From PUPG01 sp041686485 (lineage in GTDB: Bacteria > Bacteroidota > Bacteroidia > Bacteroidales > UBA7960), in the NCBI GenBank assembly GCA_041686485.1, contig JAWLDT010000037.1, positions 1 through 25,128 of the forward strand: a stretch of 25,128 bases of DNA. Reading direction: 5' to 3'. Positions 14,378 through 22,432 of this stretch are shown here, piece after piece. The position numbers were made by a program, and so were the translations under genes. The notes below the pieces were generated by a model. That model worked only from the letters and a program-made list of their open reading frames with translations, searched no databases and had not been told where the DNA came from. Positions within the stretch are counted from its first letter, which is position 1; every line of letters starts with the position of its first letter.

Positions 14378-15274
14378 ATGACAATGAACAATGTAAAATT
14401 AGTAATGATTCTGTTGGTTGCTGCCATCTTTGCGGCCTGCGAAATGGCAGGAAACAAATCCTACCAGGAAACGGAAAGCGGTCTCAAATACCTGTTTCAT
14501 GAGGAAGTTGACGGTGAAGAACCTGAGATGAACAACATTTTGAGTATGAATATGAGCTATCGCGTTGAAGATAGTGTTTTGTTTGACAGCCGCGATACGG
14601 ACATGCCGATGTTTCTGGAGTTGATTGAACCACAGGGTGGTGACATCTATGAAGGCTTTTCGATGATGACGGTTGGTGACAGTGCCTCATTCAAGGTGGA
14701 TGCAGAGCAATTTTTCCTGGAAACCGCCGGTATGCCCGAAATGCCACCCTTTATAGAGCCCGGCAGTGAACTGGTTTTTGAGGTACGTATGCTTGAATCC
14801 ATGAACGAAGAGGAGTTTGCCGAAGAGCAACAGCGTATTATGGAAGAGCAAATGGAGGCTGATATGGAACGGGCCGATCAGGAAGAAGGGTTGATGCTGG
14901 CTTATCTTGAAGAAGAGGGTATCAATGCAGAACCTACCGAAAGTGGTCTGTATTATGTACAGGAAGAAGCGGGCGATGGACCGGAGGTGCAATCCGGTGA
15001 TATGGTTGCTGTCCATTATGAGGGCCGTCTGCTGGACGGAACAGTCTTTGATTCTTCTCACGACAGAGACGAACCGATTGAATTTACCGTGGGTCAGGGA
15101 CAGGTTATCCCCGGCTGGGATGAAGGTGTAGCCATGATGCAGGTTGGTGAAAAAGCTAAACTGATCATTCCTTCTCATCTGGCATATGGCGATCAGGGCG
15201 CCGGACAGGTTATCCCGCCATACAGCACCCTGGTATTTGAAGTGGAGATCATAGAGATCGTTGATCCTTCCTAA
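14378..15274 (+). CDS. Two-domain FKBP-type peptidyl-prolyl isomerase lipoprotein
   Basis: 298 residues from ATG 14378 (ATG 14384 also possible). A lipoprotein signal peptide (VKLVMILLVAAIFAAC) places lipidated Cys21 at the mature N-terminus. Residues about 30-141 are a degenerate FKBP domain: the fold-level pattern and final ELVFEVRMLE strand remain, but the pocket Trp is replaced and the AYG loop is gone, so it is probably non-catalytic. A Glu/Met-rich helix (about 142-182) links it to a canonical FKBP domain (about 187-295) with VHYEGRLLDGTVFDSS, VIPGWDEGVAMM, IPSHLAYGDQGAG and STLVFEVEI. The architecture resembles dimeric periplasmic FKBPs with a helical linker (FkpA/Mip), inferred only. 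It should assist folding of exported proteins. Confidence 0.92.
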   Translation: MTMNNVKLVMILLVAAIFAACEMAGNKSYQETESGLKYLFHEEVDGEEPEMNNILSMNMSYRVEDSVLFDSRDTDMPMFLELIEPQGGDIYEGFSMMTVGDSASFKVDAEQFFLETAGMPEMPPFIEPGSELVFEVRMLESMNEEEFAEEQQRIMEEQMEADMERADQEEGLMLAYLEEEGINAEPTESGLYYVQEEAGDGPEVQSGDMVAVHYEGRLLDGTVFDSSHDRDEPIEFTVGQGQVIPGWDEGVAMMQVGEKAKLIIPSHLAYGDQGAGQVIPPYSTLVFEVEIIEIVDPS

Positions 15275-15284
15275 CTGACAGAAC

Positions 15285-16514
15285 ATGAAAAAGAACCTCC
15301 CATATCCTACAGCTTTATGCAAAATGAAAAACAGGTTACCGGCAGCCGCAACAGGCTTGCTGATTGCCCTGCTTTTTTTTGGTTGCCAGTTGTTCCGGAC
15401 AACCGAACCGGATCCTCAACCGGCTGAGAAAGTAACAGAAAGTGGCCTGGTATATACAATTCTCAGGAAAGGTGAAGGGCCACGGCCCGATACAGGGGAT
15501 GTGGTGACGGTACATTATACCGGAAAACTGATGGATGGCACAGTGTTCGAATCTTCTTATGAACGGGAAGAGCCGGTAGATATCCGCCTGGGCAGCGAAC
15601 AGCTTCTTCCCGGCTGGGATGAAGGGATTGCCCTGCTCCGCGAAGGGGCTAAAGCTGTATTTGTTATTCCTCCCGACCTGGCTTATGGAGATATGGGGTT
15701 TGGTCCTATTCCCGAGAATGAAACCCTTACCTATGAGGTCGAGGTGCTTCGGATAACTTCTCCGGCTACGATATATGAGGAAGAGGAAGACTTGTTCAGG
15801 GAAACAACCGCCTCAGGCGCCGAATATGCCATTTTGGAAGAAGGTGATGGCCGGCCGTTGTCTGAAGAAATGCTTGTAACCGTCAATTACACTGGTTATC
15901 TGGAGGATCAGCAGTATGTGTTTGATAGTTCCTATGAAAGGGAAGAGCCGCTGTCATTTATTCTGGGGCGCAACATGGTTATCTCCGGTTGGGAGGAGGT
16001 CCTTCCACATCTGCAGGTCGGAGATAAAGCCCGCCTCTGGATTCCTTATGAGCTGGCATATGGCGAGGAGGGCCGGGGAGAAATACCACCTGCCACCGAC
16101 CTGGTGTTTGACATGGAGATTATGGAAGCTTCGCCTGTGGATGCTCCTGATCCCTTTCCGGTCGAAGGGCGCGATACCGTCCAGACGGATACAGGTCTTC
16201 AATACATTATCGTGGAAGAAGGAAAGGGTGATCAACCGTCTCCGGGAAATATCCTGTCCGTCCATTATTCCGGCTATCTCTCAGACGGGACCTTGTTTGA
16301 TTCTTCACGTCAGCGAAGTGAACCTTTTCGGTTCGTTCTCGGAACGGATCAAGTGTTGCGCGGTTGGGATGAAGCGTTTCTGTATCTGAAAGAAGGCAGC
16401 AAAGCACGCCTGATCATTCCACCGCACCTGGCTTATGGTGATCGTGGCTATGAACCGATTCCGCCTGGAGAAACGCTGATCTTTGATGTAGAACTAATTA
16501 AGATTGAACGGTAA
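15285..16514 (+). CDS. Three-domain FKBP-type peptidyl-prolyl isomerase lipoprotein
   Basis: 409 residues from ATG 15285, 10 bases after the previous stop; ATG 15324 would give a more compact signal peptide (MKNRLPAAATGLLIALLFFGC) and may be the true start. Lipidated Cys is residue 34 in the longer numbering. Three tandem FKBP domains follow at about 51-157, 175-281 and 300-408. The pocket Trp recurs at exactly 125-residue spacing (W111, W236, W361), each inside a GW(D/E)E motif. All three keep the LAYG loop. Domain 1 has FESS where FDSS is usual, and domain 2 has an altered VNYTGYLEDQQYVFDSS loop; domain 3 is closest to consensus. Expected location is the envelope, lipid-anchored, acting as a foldase or chaperone. 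It is probably co-transcribed with the two-domain gene. Confidence 0.92.
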   Translation: MKKNLPYPTALCKMKNRLPAAATGLLIALLFFGCQLFRTTEPDPQPAEKVTESGLVYTILRKGEGPRPDTGDVVTVHYTGKLMDGTVFESSYEREEPVDIRLGSEQLLPGWDEGIALLREGAKAVFVIPPDLAYGDMGFGPIPENETLTYEVEVLRITSPATIYEEEEDLFRETTASGAEYAILEEGDGRPLSEEMLVTVNYTGYLEDQQYVFDSSYEREEPLSFILGRNMVISGWEEVLPHLQVGDKARLWIPYELAYGEEGRGEIPPATDLVFDMEIMEASPVDAPDPFPVEGRDTVQTDTGLQYIIVEEGKGDQPSPGNILSVHYSGYLSDGTLFDSSRQRSEPFRFVLGTDQVLRGWDEAFLYLKEGSKARLIIPPHLAYGDRGYEPIPPGETLIFDVELIKIER

Positions 16515-16580
16515 CCCCCCTCACTGCTGTTTTTTACTCGATATAAATATTAAATAAGATACCTATATAAAATTATATAT

Positions 16581-17387
16581 ATGACATTATTACAAATCAG
16601 CTGGGATGCAAGCCCCGAAATTTTCAGTATTGGAAGCCTGACAGTCAGATGGTATGGTTTGTTCTGGGCGCTTTCTTTTTATCTGGGATACGAGATCATC
16701 CTGCGGATTTTCAGGAAGGAAAACCTGCCTGATAAAATGGCTGATAAAATTTTGATATACATGGCAGTGGGTAGTATTGTCGGTGCCCGCCTCGGCCATT
16801 GTTTTTTCTATGATTTTGACTACTACTCCTCCAACCTTTTTGAAGTCCTGTATATCTGGCAGGGTGGATTGGCGAGCCATGGCGGTGCCATTGGCATCTT
16901 AATCGCTCTGTATTATTATCAGAAAAAAATTAGTGGGCAATCTTTTACCTGGTTACTCGACCGGTTGGTTATACCGGTAGCCCTGGCGGCATTTTTTATC
17001 CGGATGGGCAACCTGGCGAATTCTGAAATTTATGGGGTGGAGACATCTTTACCCTGGGGGTTTATTTTCGAAAGAAGGGGGGAAGAAGTAGCCAAACATC
17101 CGACGCAGATCTATGAAGGCCTTGCTTATCTGATCCTGTTTGTAACCCTCGGCTGGTTCTATATCCGGAAACGAAAGGTTTTGCCAACGGGCTTCCTTAC
17201 CGGTTTTTTTGCCTTGTTTATGTTTACGGCACGTTTCCTCATTGAGTTTATTAAACAGCCACAATCTGAATTTGAAGAGGGCATGTTGCTGAATATGGGA
17301 CAAATACTTAGTATTCCGGCCATACTGGCGGGTATTGGTTTTATGATTTATGCCTTCCGGCAACAGAAAAAAGAAAACAAGGGATAA
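16581..17387 (+). CDS. lgt: Phosphatidylglycerol-prolipoprotein diacylglyceryl transferase
   Basis: 268 residues with about seven membrane helices. Family motifs are present: VRWYGLFWALSF near the N-terminus, GGLASHGGAIG with H100, and the Lgt signature region IRMGNLANSEIYG (140-152) with the essential Arg141 and Asn residues. HPTQIYEG and FTARFLIEFIKQPQ follow. The enzyme moves diacylglycerol from phosphatidylglycerol to the lipobox cysteine of prolipoproteins in the inner membrane. It lies directly after two lipoprotein genes that are its predicted substrates. The 66-base AT-rich gap before it shows no exact -7 element or terminator, so whether it is in their operon is open. Confidence 0.95.
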   Translation: MTLLQISWDASPEIFSIGSLTVRWYGLFWALSFYLGYEIILRIFRKENLPDKMADKILIYMAVGSIVGARLGHCFFYDFDYYSSNLFEVLYIWQGGLASHGGAIGILIALYYYQKKISGQSFTWLLDRLVIPVALAAFFIRMGNLANSEIYGVETSLPWGFIFERRGEEVAKHPTQIYEGLAYLILFVTLGWFYIRKRKVLPTGFLTGFFALFMFTARFLIEFIKQPQSEFEEGMLLNMGQILSIPAILAGIGFMIYAFRQQKKENKG

Positions 17388-17504
17388 GGCTTGTTGTAAG
17401 TATCCGTGTTTTGGCTTTGGAATGTGCCACGAAACCTGGCTGTTTGTATGTGGATGTGACAGCCTGGCCTGTTAAATCTCCTTTTGGGATCCGGTAAGTG
17501 TTGC

Positions 17505-18245
17505 CTACGCACTCATCAACAGGAATATGGCGGGGCGCTTATGCAGGTCGGGCCATTGTGTTGATGCCCATTTCCTTATTGTCTGGTTTTTTATATATTC
17601 ACTATCCATGGTCAGATCAGCTGCTACACAGAGTTTGCTGTCGGGCCGGCCTGATTTGATCAGGTCTTCCATCATGGCATTGTTTCTGAATGGCGTTTCC
17701 ATAAATATTTGAGTAGCGCCTGATTGCCGGCTCATCTCTTCCAGCTCACGGATCTTCTTGATTCTTTCTTTTTTGGAGATGGGCAGGTAGCCATGAAAAC
17801 AGAATTGTTGTCCGTTCATGCCAGAAGCCATCAGCGCCAGCAAAATGGAACTGGGCCCCACCAGTGGATGGACGGGAATATTCATATGGTGGGCACTGTC
17901 TACGATCATCTGCCCCGGGTCGGCAATGCCCGGACAACCCGCTTCCGATAACAAGCCAATGTCATGCCCTTGTTTCGCTGCCTGTAAAAAGTCTGTCTGT
18001 TCCCGTTCAGGTGTATGCTTGTCAAGAAGGTAAAAGGTGACCTCCTCGAATGTTCCCTCGTAGCCGGTCTTTTTTAAAAATCGCCGGGCGGTACGTATAT
18101 TCTCAACAATATAATAGCGCAAACGGTTAATAAGGGCATGGTGCGCAGCCGGCCAAACAGCGTTTATATCTTCTTCGCCCAGGGAGGATGGGATCAGAAA
18201 TAATTTGCCGTACGCCACATTGTTATCCGTCATGATGCTTGTCAT
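17505..18245 (-). CDS. SAM-dependent methyltransferase, RsmI-like tetrapyrrole methylase fold
   Basis: 246 residues from the ATG at 18245, one base after the dehydratase stop; ATG 18233 (MTDNNVAYG) is an alternative. A much longer frame extends upstream but overlaps the dehydratase gene and is not credible. Motifs: GKLFLIPSSLGE at the N-terminus, YIVENIRTARRFLK, SEAGCPGIADPG and VGPSSILLALMASGM, then ETPFRNN. These match the SAM pocket and dimer fold of the tetrapyrrole-methylase superfamily. RsmI, its best-known relative, 2'-O-methylates C1402 of 16S rRNA, but this shorter Bacteroidota form starts differently, so its substrate is uncertain. It is last in the PTP-dehydratase-methyltransferase operon. 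The gap to lgt (17388-17504) holds only a weak GGCTGT/ACAGCC dyad at 17438-17464. Confidence 0.82.
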   Translation of the reverse strand: MTSIMTDNNVAYGKLFLIPSSLGEEDINAVWPAAHHALINRLRYYIVENIRTARRFLKKTGYEGTFEEVTFYLLDKHTPEREQTDFLQAAKQGHDIGLLSEAGCPGIADPGQMIVDSAHHMNIPVHPLVGPSSILLALMASGMNGQQFCFHGYLPISKKERIKKIRELEEMSRQSGATQIFMETPFRNNAMMEDLIKSGRPDSKLCVAADLTMDSEYIKNQTIRKWASTQWPDLHKRPAIFLLMSA

Positions 18246-18246
18246 T

Positions 18247-19227
18247 TTAATGCTTGACCGGTTGGTCGAGCCAGGGCAGGTGATAAAGGTCGATATTACC
18301 GCCTGAGAGGATAATGCCTGTATGTTTGCCGGCAAAGATGCCGGGATGCTCCATAATGGCTGCCACGGTGACCGCCGCACTTGGTTCTACAATAATTTTC
18401 ATGCGCTCCCAGATAAGGAACATGGCTCGCATAATCCCTTCTTCCGTAACGGTCAGTATATCGGTGACGCCATCCCTGATGATGGGAAATGTCAGACTGC
18501 CAAGGGAAGTGCGAAGCCCGTCTGCTATGGTTTGGGGATTCTGGACAGGGATCAGTTTTTGTTGTTGAAATGACTGATATGCATCGTCTGCACATTCGGG
18601 TTCGGCACCAAAAACGGCTGTTTTTGATGAGAAATACCTGCTGCTCAGAATACTGCCACTCAACAAACCTCCACCACCAACCGGCACCACCAGACAGTCA
18701 AGGGGCGGTGTGTCTTCAAACAGTTCTGCTGCTGCTGTGGCCTGACCGCTGATAATACGGTAATCGTTGTAGGGGTGGATCTCCAGGGCGCCATTTTTTT
18801 CAATTACTGACTGAAGAGTGGCTTCCCGGTCGGCAAGCGTAGGCTTACAAAACGTAATATTCCCACCATAGGATTTAACCGCCGAGACTTTCACCCTGGG
18901 GGCGTTCTCAGGCATCACAATATCAGCCCTGATACCGCGTTTATGAGCGGCCAGTGATAATGCCTGGGCATGGTTTCCCGAAGAGTGGGTCGCGACTCCT
19001 CTGGCAGCTTCACTGTCAGACAGCCCCATGACGGCCCGGGAAGCACCACGGAACTTAAAAGCCCCGCCTTTCTGGAAGTTCTCACATTTACAATAAAGAT
19101 GACAGCCTGTAATGGTGTTAAGGGCTGTACTGGTCAACACGTGTGTCCGGTGGATATAGGGATCAATAGCTTTCCTGGCCGCCAGGATGCCCGAACGATC
19201 CGGGGCTTTTTTAACATCTGGTTTCAC
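18247..19227 (-). CDS. Serine/threonine dehydratase-like PLP enzyme
   Basis: 326 residues, a fold-type II PLP enzyme without a C-terminal ACT regulatory domain. ENFQKGGAFKFRGA carries the Schiff-base Lys58. HSSGNHAQ (81-88) is the substrate-carboxylate loop, and VPVGGGGLLSG (G184-G187) is the phosphate-binding glycine loop. LSGGN near the C-terminus contacts the PLP ring nitrogen. Catabolic threonine/serine ammonia-lyase (ammonia and 2-oxo acid formation) and serine racemase share this architecture, and sequence reading alone cannot separate them. Lack of the ACT domain argues against the feedback-regulated biosynthetic IlvA. The ATG overlaps the PTP stop (ATGA) and the methyltransferase starts one base after its own stop, so all three form one operon. 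Confidence 0.88.
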   Translation of the reverse strand: MKPDVKKAPDRSGILAARKAIDPYIHRTHVLTSTALNTITGCHLYCKCENFQKGGAFKFRGASRAVMGLSDSEAARGVATHSSGNHAQALSLAAHKRGIRADIVMPENAPRVKVSAVKSYGGNITFCKPTLADREATLQSVIEKNGALEIHPYNDYRIISGQATAAAELFEDTPPLDCLVVPVGGGGLLSGSILSSRYFSSKTAVFGAEPECADDAYQSFQQQKLIPVQNPQTIADGLRTSLGSLTFPIIRDGVTDILTVTEEGIMRAMFLIWERMKIIVEPSAAVTVAAIMEHPGIFAGKHTGIILSGGNIDLYHLPWLDQPVKH

Positions 19228-19700
19228 GCCGTTTCATCATTGTTGGTCAATACTGTTTGCAACACTTTATTGCAACTGGCATCCAGCATTTGATACACGT
19301 TTTCAAATCCATTGATGCCGCCATAATAAGGGTCGGGAACTTCTTTGTTTTTTCCGGGATGAAGTGTATTCAGTATTAAATCAAGTTTTTGCATATCCTG
19401 CTTATCCCGCGCCAGCACAGCCAGATCATTGTAATTGTTACGATCCATCACGTAGATCCGGTCAAATCGGTCGAAATCAGCTATTTGAAAGGTACGTGCC
19501 CTTTGTTTTGATATATCAATTCCGTGTTTTTGGGCAACCTCCTGTGATCGCTTGTCCGGAGGTTCTCCCGTGTGGTAGTCTGCTGTTCCGGCTGAATCAA
19601 CCGTTACATCTATTCCTTCCCTCTGTATCTTATCCCGCATGATGCCTTCCGCCAATGGAGACCGGCAAATATTCCCAAGGCATACCATCAGTATCTTCAT
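19224..19700 (-). CDS. Low-molecular-weight protein-tyrosine phosphatase
   Basis: 158 residues, the standard size. The P-loop VCLGNICRSP gives nucleophile Cys7 and Arg13 in the CX5R pattern, and VPDPYYGG supplies the general acid Asp123. It dephosphorylates phosphotyrosine on cytoplasmic proteins; in many bacteria the target is a tyrosine kinase controlling polysaccharide export, but no such kinase is in the window. In several Bacteroidota, from memory, a LMW-PTP gene and a SAM methyltransferase lie next to dnaA, as here. No promoter is visible in the 62 known bases upstream; it may lie in the scaffold gap or come from dnaA. Confidence 0.94.
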   Translation of the reverse strand: MKILMVCLGNICRSPLAEGIMRDKIQREGIDVTVDSAGTADYHTGEPPDKRSQEVAQKHGIDISKQRARTFQIADFDRFDRIYVMDRNNYNDLAVLARDKQDMQKLDLILNTLHPGKNKEVPDPYYGGINGFENVYQMLDASCNKVLQTVLTNNDETA

Positions 19701-19762
19701 ATGTTTATAATTTTGTAACTATCTGTTATTTAGATTCATGTGGTTTTATTTAAGCTGCCCCT

Positions 19763-19862
19763 NNNNNNNNNNNNNNNNNNNNNNNNNNNNNNNNNNNNNN
19801 NNNNNNNNNNNNNNNNNNNNNNNNNNNNNNNNNNNNNNNNNNNNNNNNNNNNNNNNNNNNNN
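19763..19862. other. Scaffold gap (100 N)
   Basis: Exactly 100 undetermined bases, the usual placeholder for a gap of unknown length. It falls between dnaA and the phosphatase gene, so sequence, spacing and any regulatory site or small gene there are unknown. Confidence 0.98.
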
Positions 19863-19876
19863 CTTCAGGGCGCACG

Positions 19877-19904
19877 GGTACGCAGCCCAAGTGCTGCGGC
19901 TACC
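19877..19904. repeat. Hairpin directly after the dnaA stop
   Basis: CGCAGC and GCTGCG pair around a 6-base loop, extended by GGTA/TACC across a 2-base bulge. It begins one base after the dnaA stop codon. No T-run follows on the minus strand in the known sequence, so it is a 3' mRNA structure or a partial terminator rather than a proven one. It lies 14 bases from the scaffold gap. Confidence 0.4.
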
Positions 19905-19905
19905 T

Positions 19906-21369
19906 TTACCCTATCTTAATCATACTATCCAGGTCCTCTACAAATTTTTTGAACCGCTTATCGGTGTCCTGCAGGTTGCTAACCGTTTTGCAGGCATGCA
20001 GGACGGTCGCATGATCCTTGTTACCGCATTTGTTGCCGATCATGGCCAGGGAGGATGATGTATACAGCTTGGAGAAATACATAGCCAGTTGACGTGCCTG
20101 CACAAGGTCGCGCTTGCGGCTTTTGGATTTTAACTTGTCGACAGGGATATCAAAATAATGACTGACAGTTTCCTGTATGTAATCGATCGTGATCTCTTTG
20201 GGGGTGTTTTTGACAAACTTGTCAATGACCTCGGATGCCAGCTCCAGGTTAATCTCTTTCCTGTTCATAGATGACTGGGCCAGTATCGAGATCAGTGCCC
20301 CTTCCATTTCTCGGATGTTGGTCTTGATCTTCGAGCCGATGAGCTCCAGGACCTCATTGGGCATTTCAACGCCGTCGTTATGAATCTTTTTCTGCAGAAT
20401 GGCTACCCTGGTTTCAAAATCAGGGAGTTGCAGATCGGCAGAGAGGCCCCACTTAAAGCGTGACAGAAGCCTGGGTTCTATGCCACTCATTTCCACGGGT
20501 GGCATATCACTGGTGATGATGATCTGTTTACCATTTTGATGCAACTGATTGAATATATGGAAGAAAACATCCTGGGTCTTGGGTTTGCCTGCCAGACAAT
20601 GGATATCATCCATGATCAGCACATCAATCATTTGGTAAAAATGGATAAAATCATTTTGATTGCCATTTCGAATGGAATCAATAAACTGGTTGGTAAACTG
20701 TTCTACCGTAACGTATAACACCGTTTGTTCCGGGTAATGATTCTTGACTTCAATACCGATGGCATGGGCAAGGTGGGTTTTGCCCAAACCATTCCCGCTA
20801 TAGATTAAGAGGGGATTAAAGGAAGTTTTTCCCGGGTTTTGGCCCACTGCCAGACCGGCACTGCGGGCCAGACGGTTGCAATCTCCCTGGATAAAGTTGT
20901 CGAAATTATAAGAATCTATGAGCTGGGGCTGAATATTTAATTTTTTGAGTCCCGGAATGACGAACGGATTTGGTACGTTACGCTCGTTTTCCTTCCCGCT
21001 GTCCTTCCTTTTATTCAGATCAACCGGCATATTGACCGGCGGATTTTTCAAAGCCTTTTTGTTCAGGGTAGGGGCATGTACGGTGAAGGGTTGCTTTTGA
21101 TCGGCCTTTTTGGTGTTGTCCATCACAATACTATACTCCAGACGGCCTTCCGGTCCCAACTCTTTCTTGATGGTTTTTTTTAATAAATCAATGTAATGCT
21201 CTTCAAGCCACTCATAAAAAAACTGGCTGGGAACCTGAAGGGTCAATATATTATTCTTGAGACGCACAGGCTTGATCGGAGAAAACCAGGTATTGAAACT
21301 GGTCGGACTGATATTGTCCTTGATAACTGCTAAGCAATTTGACCAAACCTTTTCGTGTGTCTGCTCCAT
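19906..21369 (-). CDS. dnaA: Chromosomal replication initiator DnaA
   Basis: 487 residues from the ATG at 21369 (MEQTHEKVWSNCL), the typical DnaA opening. An in-frame TTG at 21420 would add 17 atypical residues. Domain I (1-90) has ISPTSFNTWFSPI. Domain II is a Lys/Asn-rich linker (about 90-150). Domain III is the AAA+ ATPase with Walker A SGNGLGKTH (about 191-199), Walker B VLIMDDIH (about 250-257) and a sensor-II-type helix NIREMEGALISI. Domain IV ends with CGNKDHATVLHACKTV (about 448-463), the DnaA-box recognition signature. It binds DnaA boxes and melts oriC. A TTATTCACA box in its own upstream region points to autoregulation. The gene order dnaA, PTP, dehydratase, methyltransferase is interrupted only by the scaffold gap. 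Confidence 0.97.
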   Translation of the reverse strand: MEQTHEKVWSNCLAVIKDNISPTSFNTWFSPIKPVRLKNNILTLQVPSQFFYEWLEEHYIDLLKKTIKKELGPEGRLEYSIVMDNTKKADQKQPFTVHAPTLNKKALKNPPVNMPVDLNKRKDSGKENERNVPNPFVIPGLKKLNIQPQLIDSYNFDNFIQGDCNRLARSAGLAVGQNPGKTSFNPLLIYSGNGLGKTHLAHAIGIEVKNHYPEQTVLYVTVEQFTNQFIDSIRNGNQNDFIHFYQMIDVLIMDDIHCLAGKPKTQDVFFHIFNQLHQNGKQIIITSDMPPVEMSGIEPRLLSRFKWGLSADLQLPDFETRVAILQKKIHNDGVEMPNEVLELIGSKIKTNIREMEGALISILAQSSMNRKEINLELASEVIDKFVKNTPKEITIDYIQETVSHYFDIPVDKLKSKSRKRDLVQARQLAMYFSKLYTSSSLAMIGNKCGNKDHATVLHACKTVSNLQDTDKRFKKFVEDLDSMIKIG

Positions 21370-21459
21370 GGGTGATCTCGGATTTGTAAATTTGAAAAAA
21401 TGCCGTTGGTTGATTGTCAATGATTACCGTATCCAGTTAATCAGTCAATCATTTCTTAA

Positions 21460-21486
21460 CAAATATTACCCAAAATTTGTGAATAA
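21460..21486 (-). promoter_or_regulatory. Putative dnaA promoter with DnaA box
   Basis: On the minus strand TTATTCACA (21486-21478), a good match to TTWTNCACA, lies 9 bases ahead of TAATATTTG (21468-21460), a near-match to the -7 consensus with one extra base. The box sits where the -33 region would be, which would suit repression of dnaA by its product. A start near 21453 leaves a leader of about 85 nt. Confidence 0.4.
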
Positions 21487-21511
21487 AAAAATGTTTTAGC
21501 TATTGTATTTT

Positions 21512-22432
21512 CTAAATTTTTGTTGTATATAATTCGACGAAATCAATTTCACCCATGGTGTCAAAAACGACTTCCATAATACCCATATAAGCACCTCCAT
21601 ATCCGGCCTGACCAATATAAACCGTATTGCCATCCCTGTTGGTAACTTTTCTGGCCGGATCCAGCAGATTATGCGTATGCCCGCCGATGATGATGTCGGT
21701 ATGTTTTGTATGACCTGCCACTTTCGTGTCACTGACCTGGTCATCACCATACGCCAGACCAAGATGGGAGAGCCCTATGATGATATCACAACGATGCTTA
21801 TCGTGCAGGATTTGTTCTTGTTCGTTGGCCACCTCTATAGCATCATGGTATTTGGTATCTTTATAAAGATTTCTGCTGACAAGCCCTTCCGGGTCAATGC
21901 CAAGACCATAAATACCGATTTTGTAATTCCCTTTTTGCAGCACAAGATGATCTTCTACCTCACCGGCAAGGATGGTCTGACTGAAATCATAATTGGCAGC
22001 CAGGAAAGGAAAGTCTGCATATGGCAATATGTCGGCAAAACCATCCATTCCGTTATCAAATTCATGATTGCCGAATGCGGCGGCATCATAACCCATTCTA
22101 CTCATCAGCTTGAATTCAGGCTTTCCGCCATACATATTAAAATAAGGGGTACCCTGTAAAATATCACCTGCATCCAGTAGGAGAAGGTTCGGATTTAACT
22201 TCCGTAATTCTTTGATCAAAGCTGCCCTCCTGGCAAAACCACCCATGCCCGGATAATTTGGATCATTGTTCGGAAAGGGGTCCAGTCGGCTGTGCACATC
22301 ATTGGTATGGAGTATGGTCAGGGTGTTCTGGCCACCATTCTGAAACAGGAACGACGGTATACCGGTGAGTGTGACGGTACCTGCTATACCAAATGTTTTT
22401 AGAAAACTTCTTCTGTTTATGTGTTGCATCAT
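21512..22432 (-). CDS. 5'-nucleotidase catalytic half (metallophosphatase), Tat-type signal
   Basis: 306 residues forming only the N-terminal, dimetal domain of the UshA/5'-nucleotidase family. Metal and catalytic motifs in order: TILHTNDVHSRLDP, LLLDAGDILQG, AAFGNHEFD with the catalytic Asn-His, and IIIGGHTHN. The N-terminus NRRSFLKTFGIAGTVTLTG (R7, R8) is a clear twin-arginine signal. The protein should therefore be exported folded, probably with metals bound, to hydrolyse nucleotides or related phosphoesters outside the inner membrane. The substrate-binding C-terminal domain is encoded by the separate gene just upstream, whose stop shares one base (TAATG) with this ATG, so translation is coupled. 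ATG 22429 is an alternative start. Confidence 0.92.
   Translation of the reverse strand: MMQHINRRSFLKTFGIAGTVTLTGIPSFLFQNGGQNTLTILHTNDVHSRLDPFPNNDPNYPGMGGFARRAALIKELRKLNPNLLLLDAGDILQGTPYFNMYGGKPEFKLMSRMGYDAAAFGNHEFDNGMDGFADILPYADFPFLAANYDFSQTILAGEVEDHLVLQKGNYKIGIYGLGIDPEGLVSRNLYKDTKYHDAIEVANEQEQILHDKHRCDIIIGLSHLGLAYGDDQVSDTKVAGHTKHTDIIIGGHTHNLLDPARKVTNRDGNTVYIGQAGYGGAYMGIMEVVFDTMGEIDFVELYTTKI

Noticed and set aside
17438..17464. GGCTGT/ACAGCC dyad between lgt and the methyltransferase as a bidirectional terminator
   Set aside because: The stem is only 6 bp with a 15-base loop and has no T-run on either strand.
18246..18380. N-terminal extension of the methyltransferase gene
   Set aside because: The extra 45 residues overlap the 3' end of the dehydratase gene out of frame; the conserved start lies at 18245.
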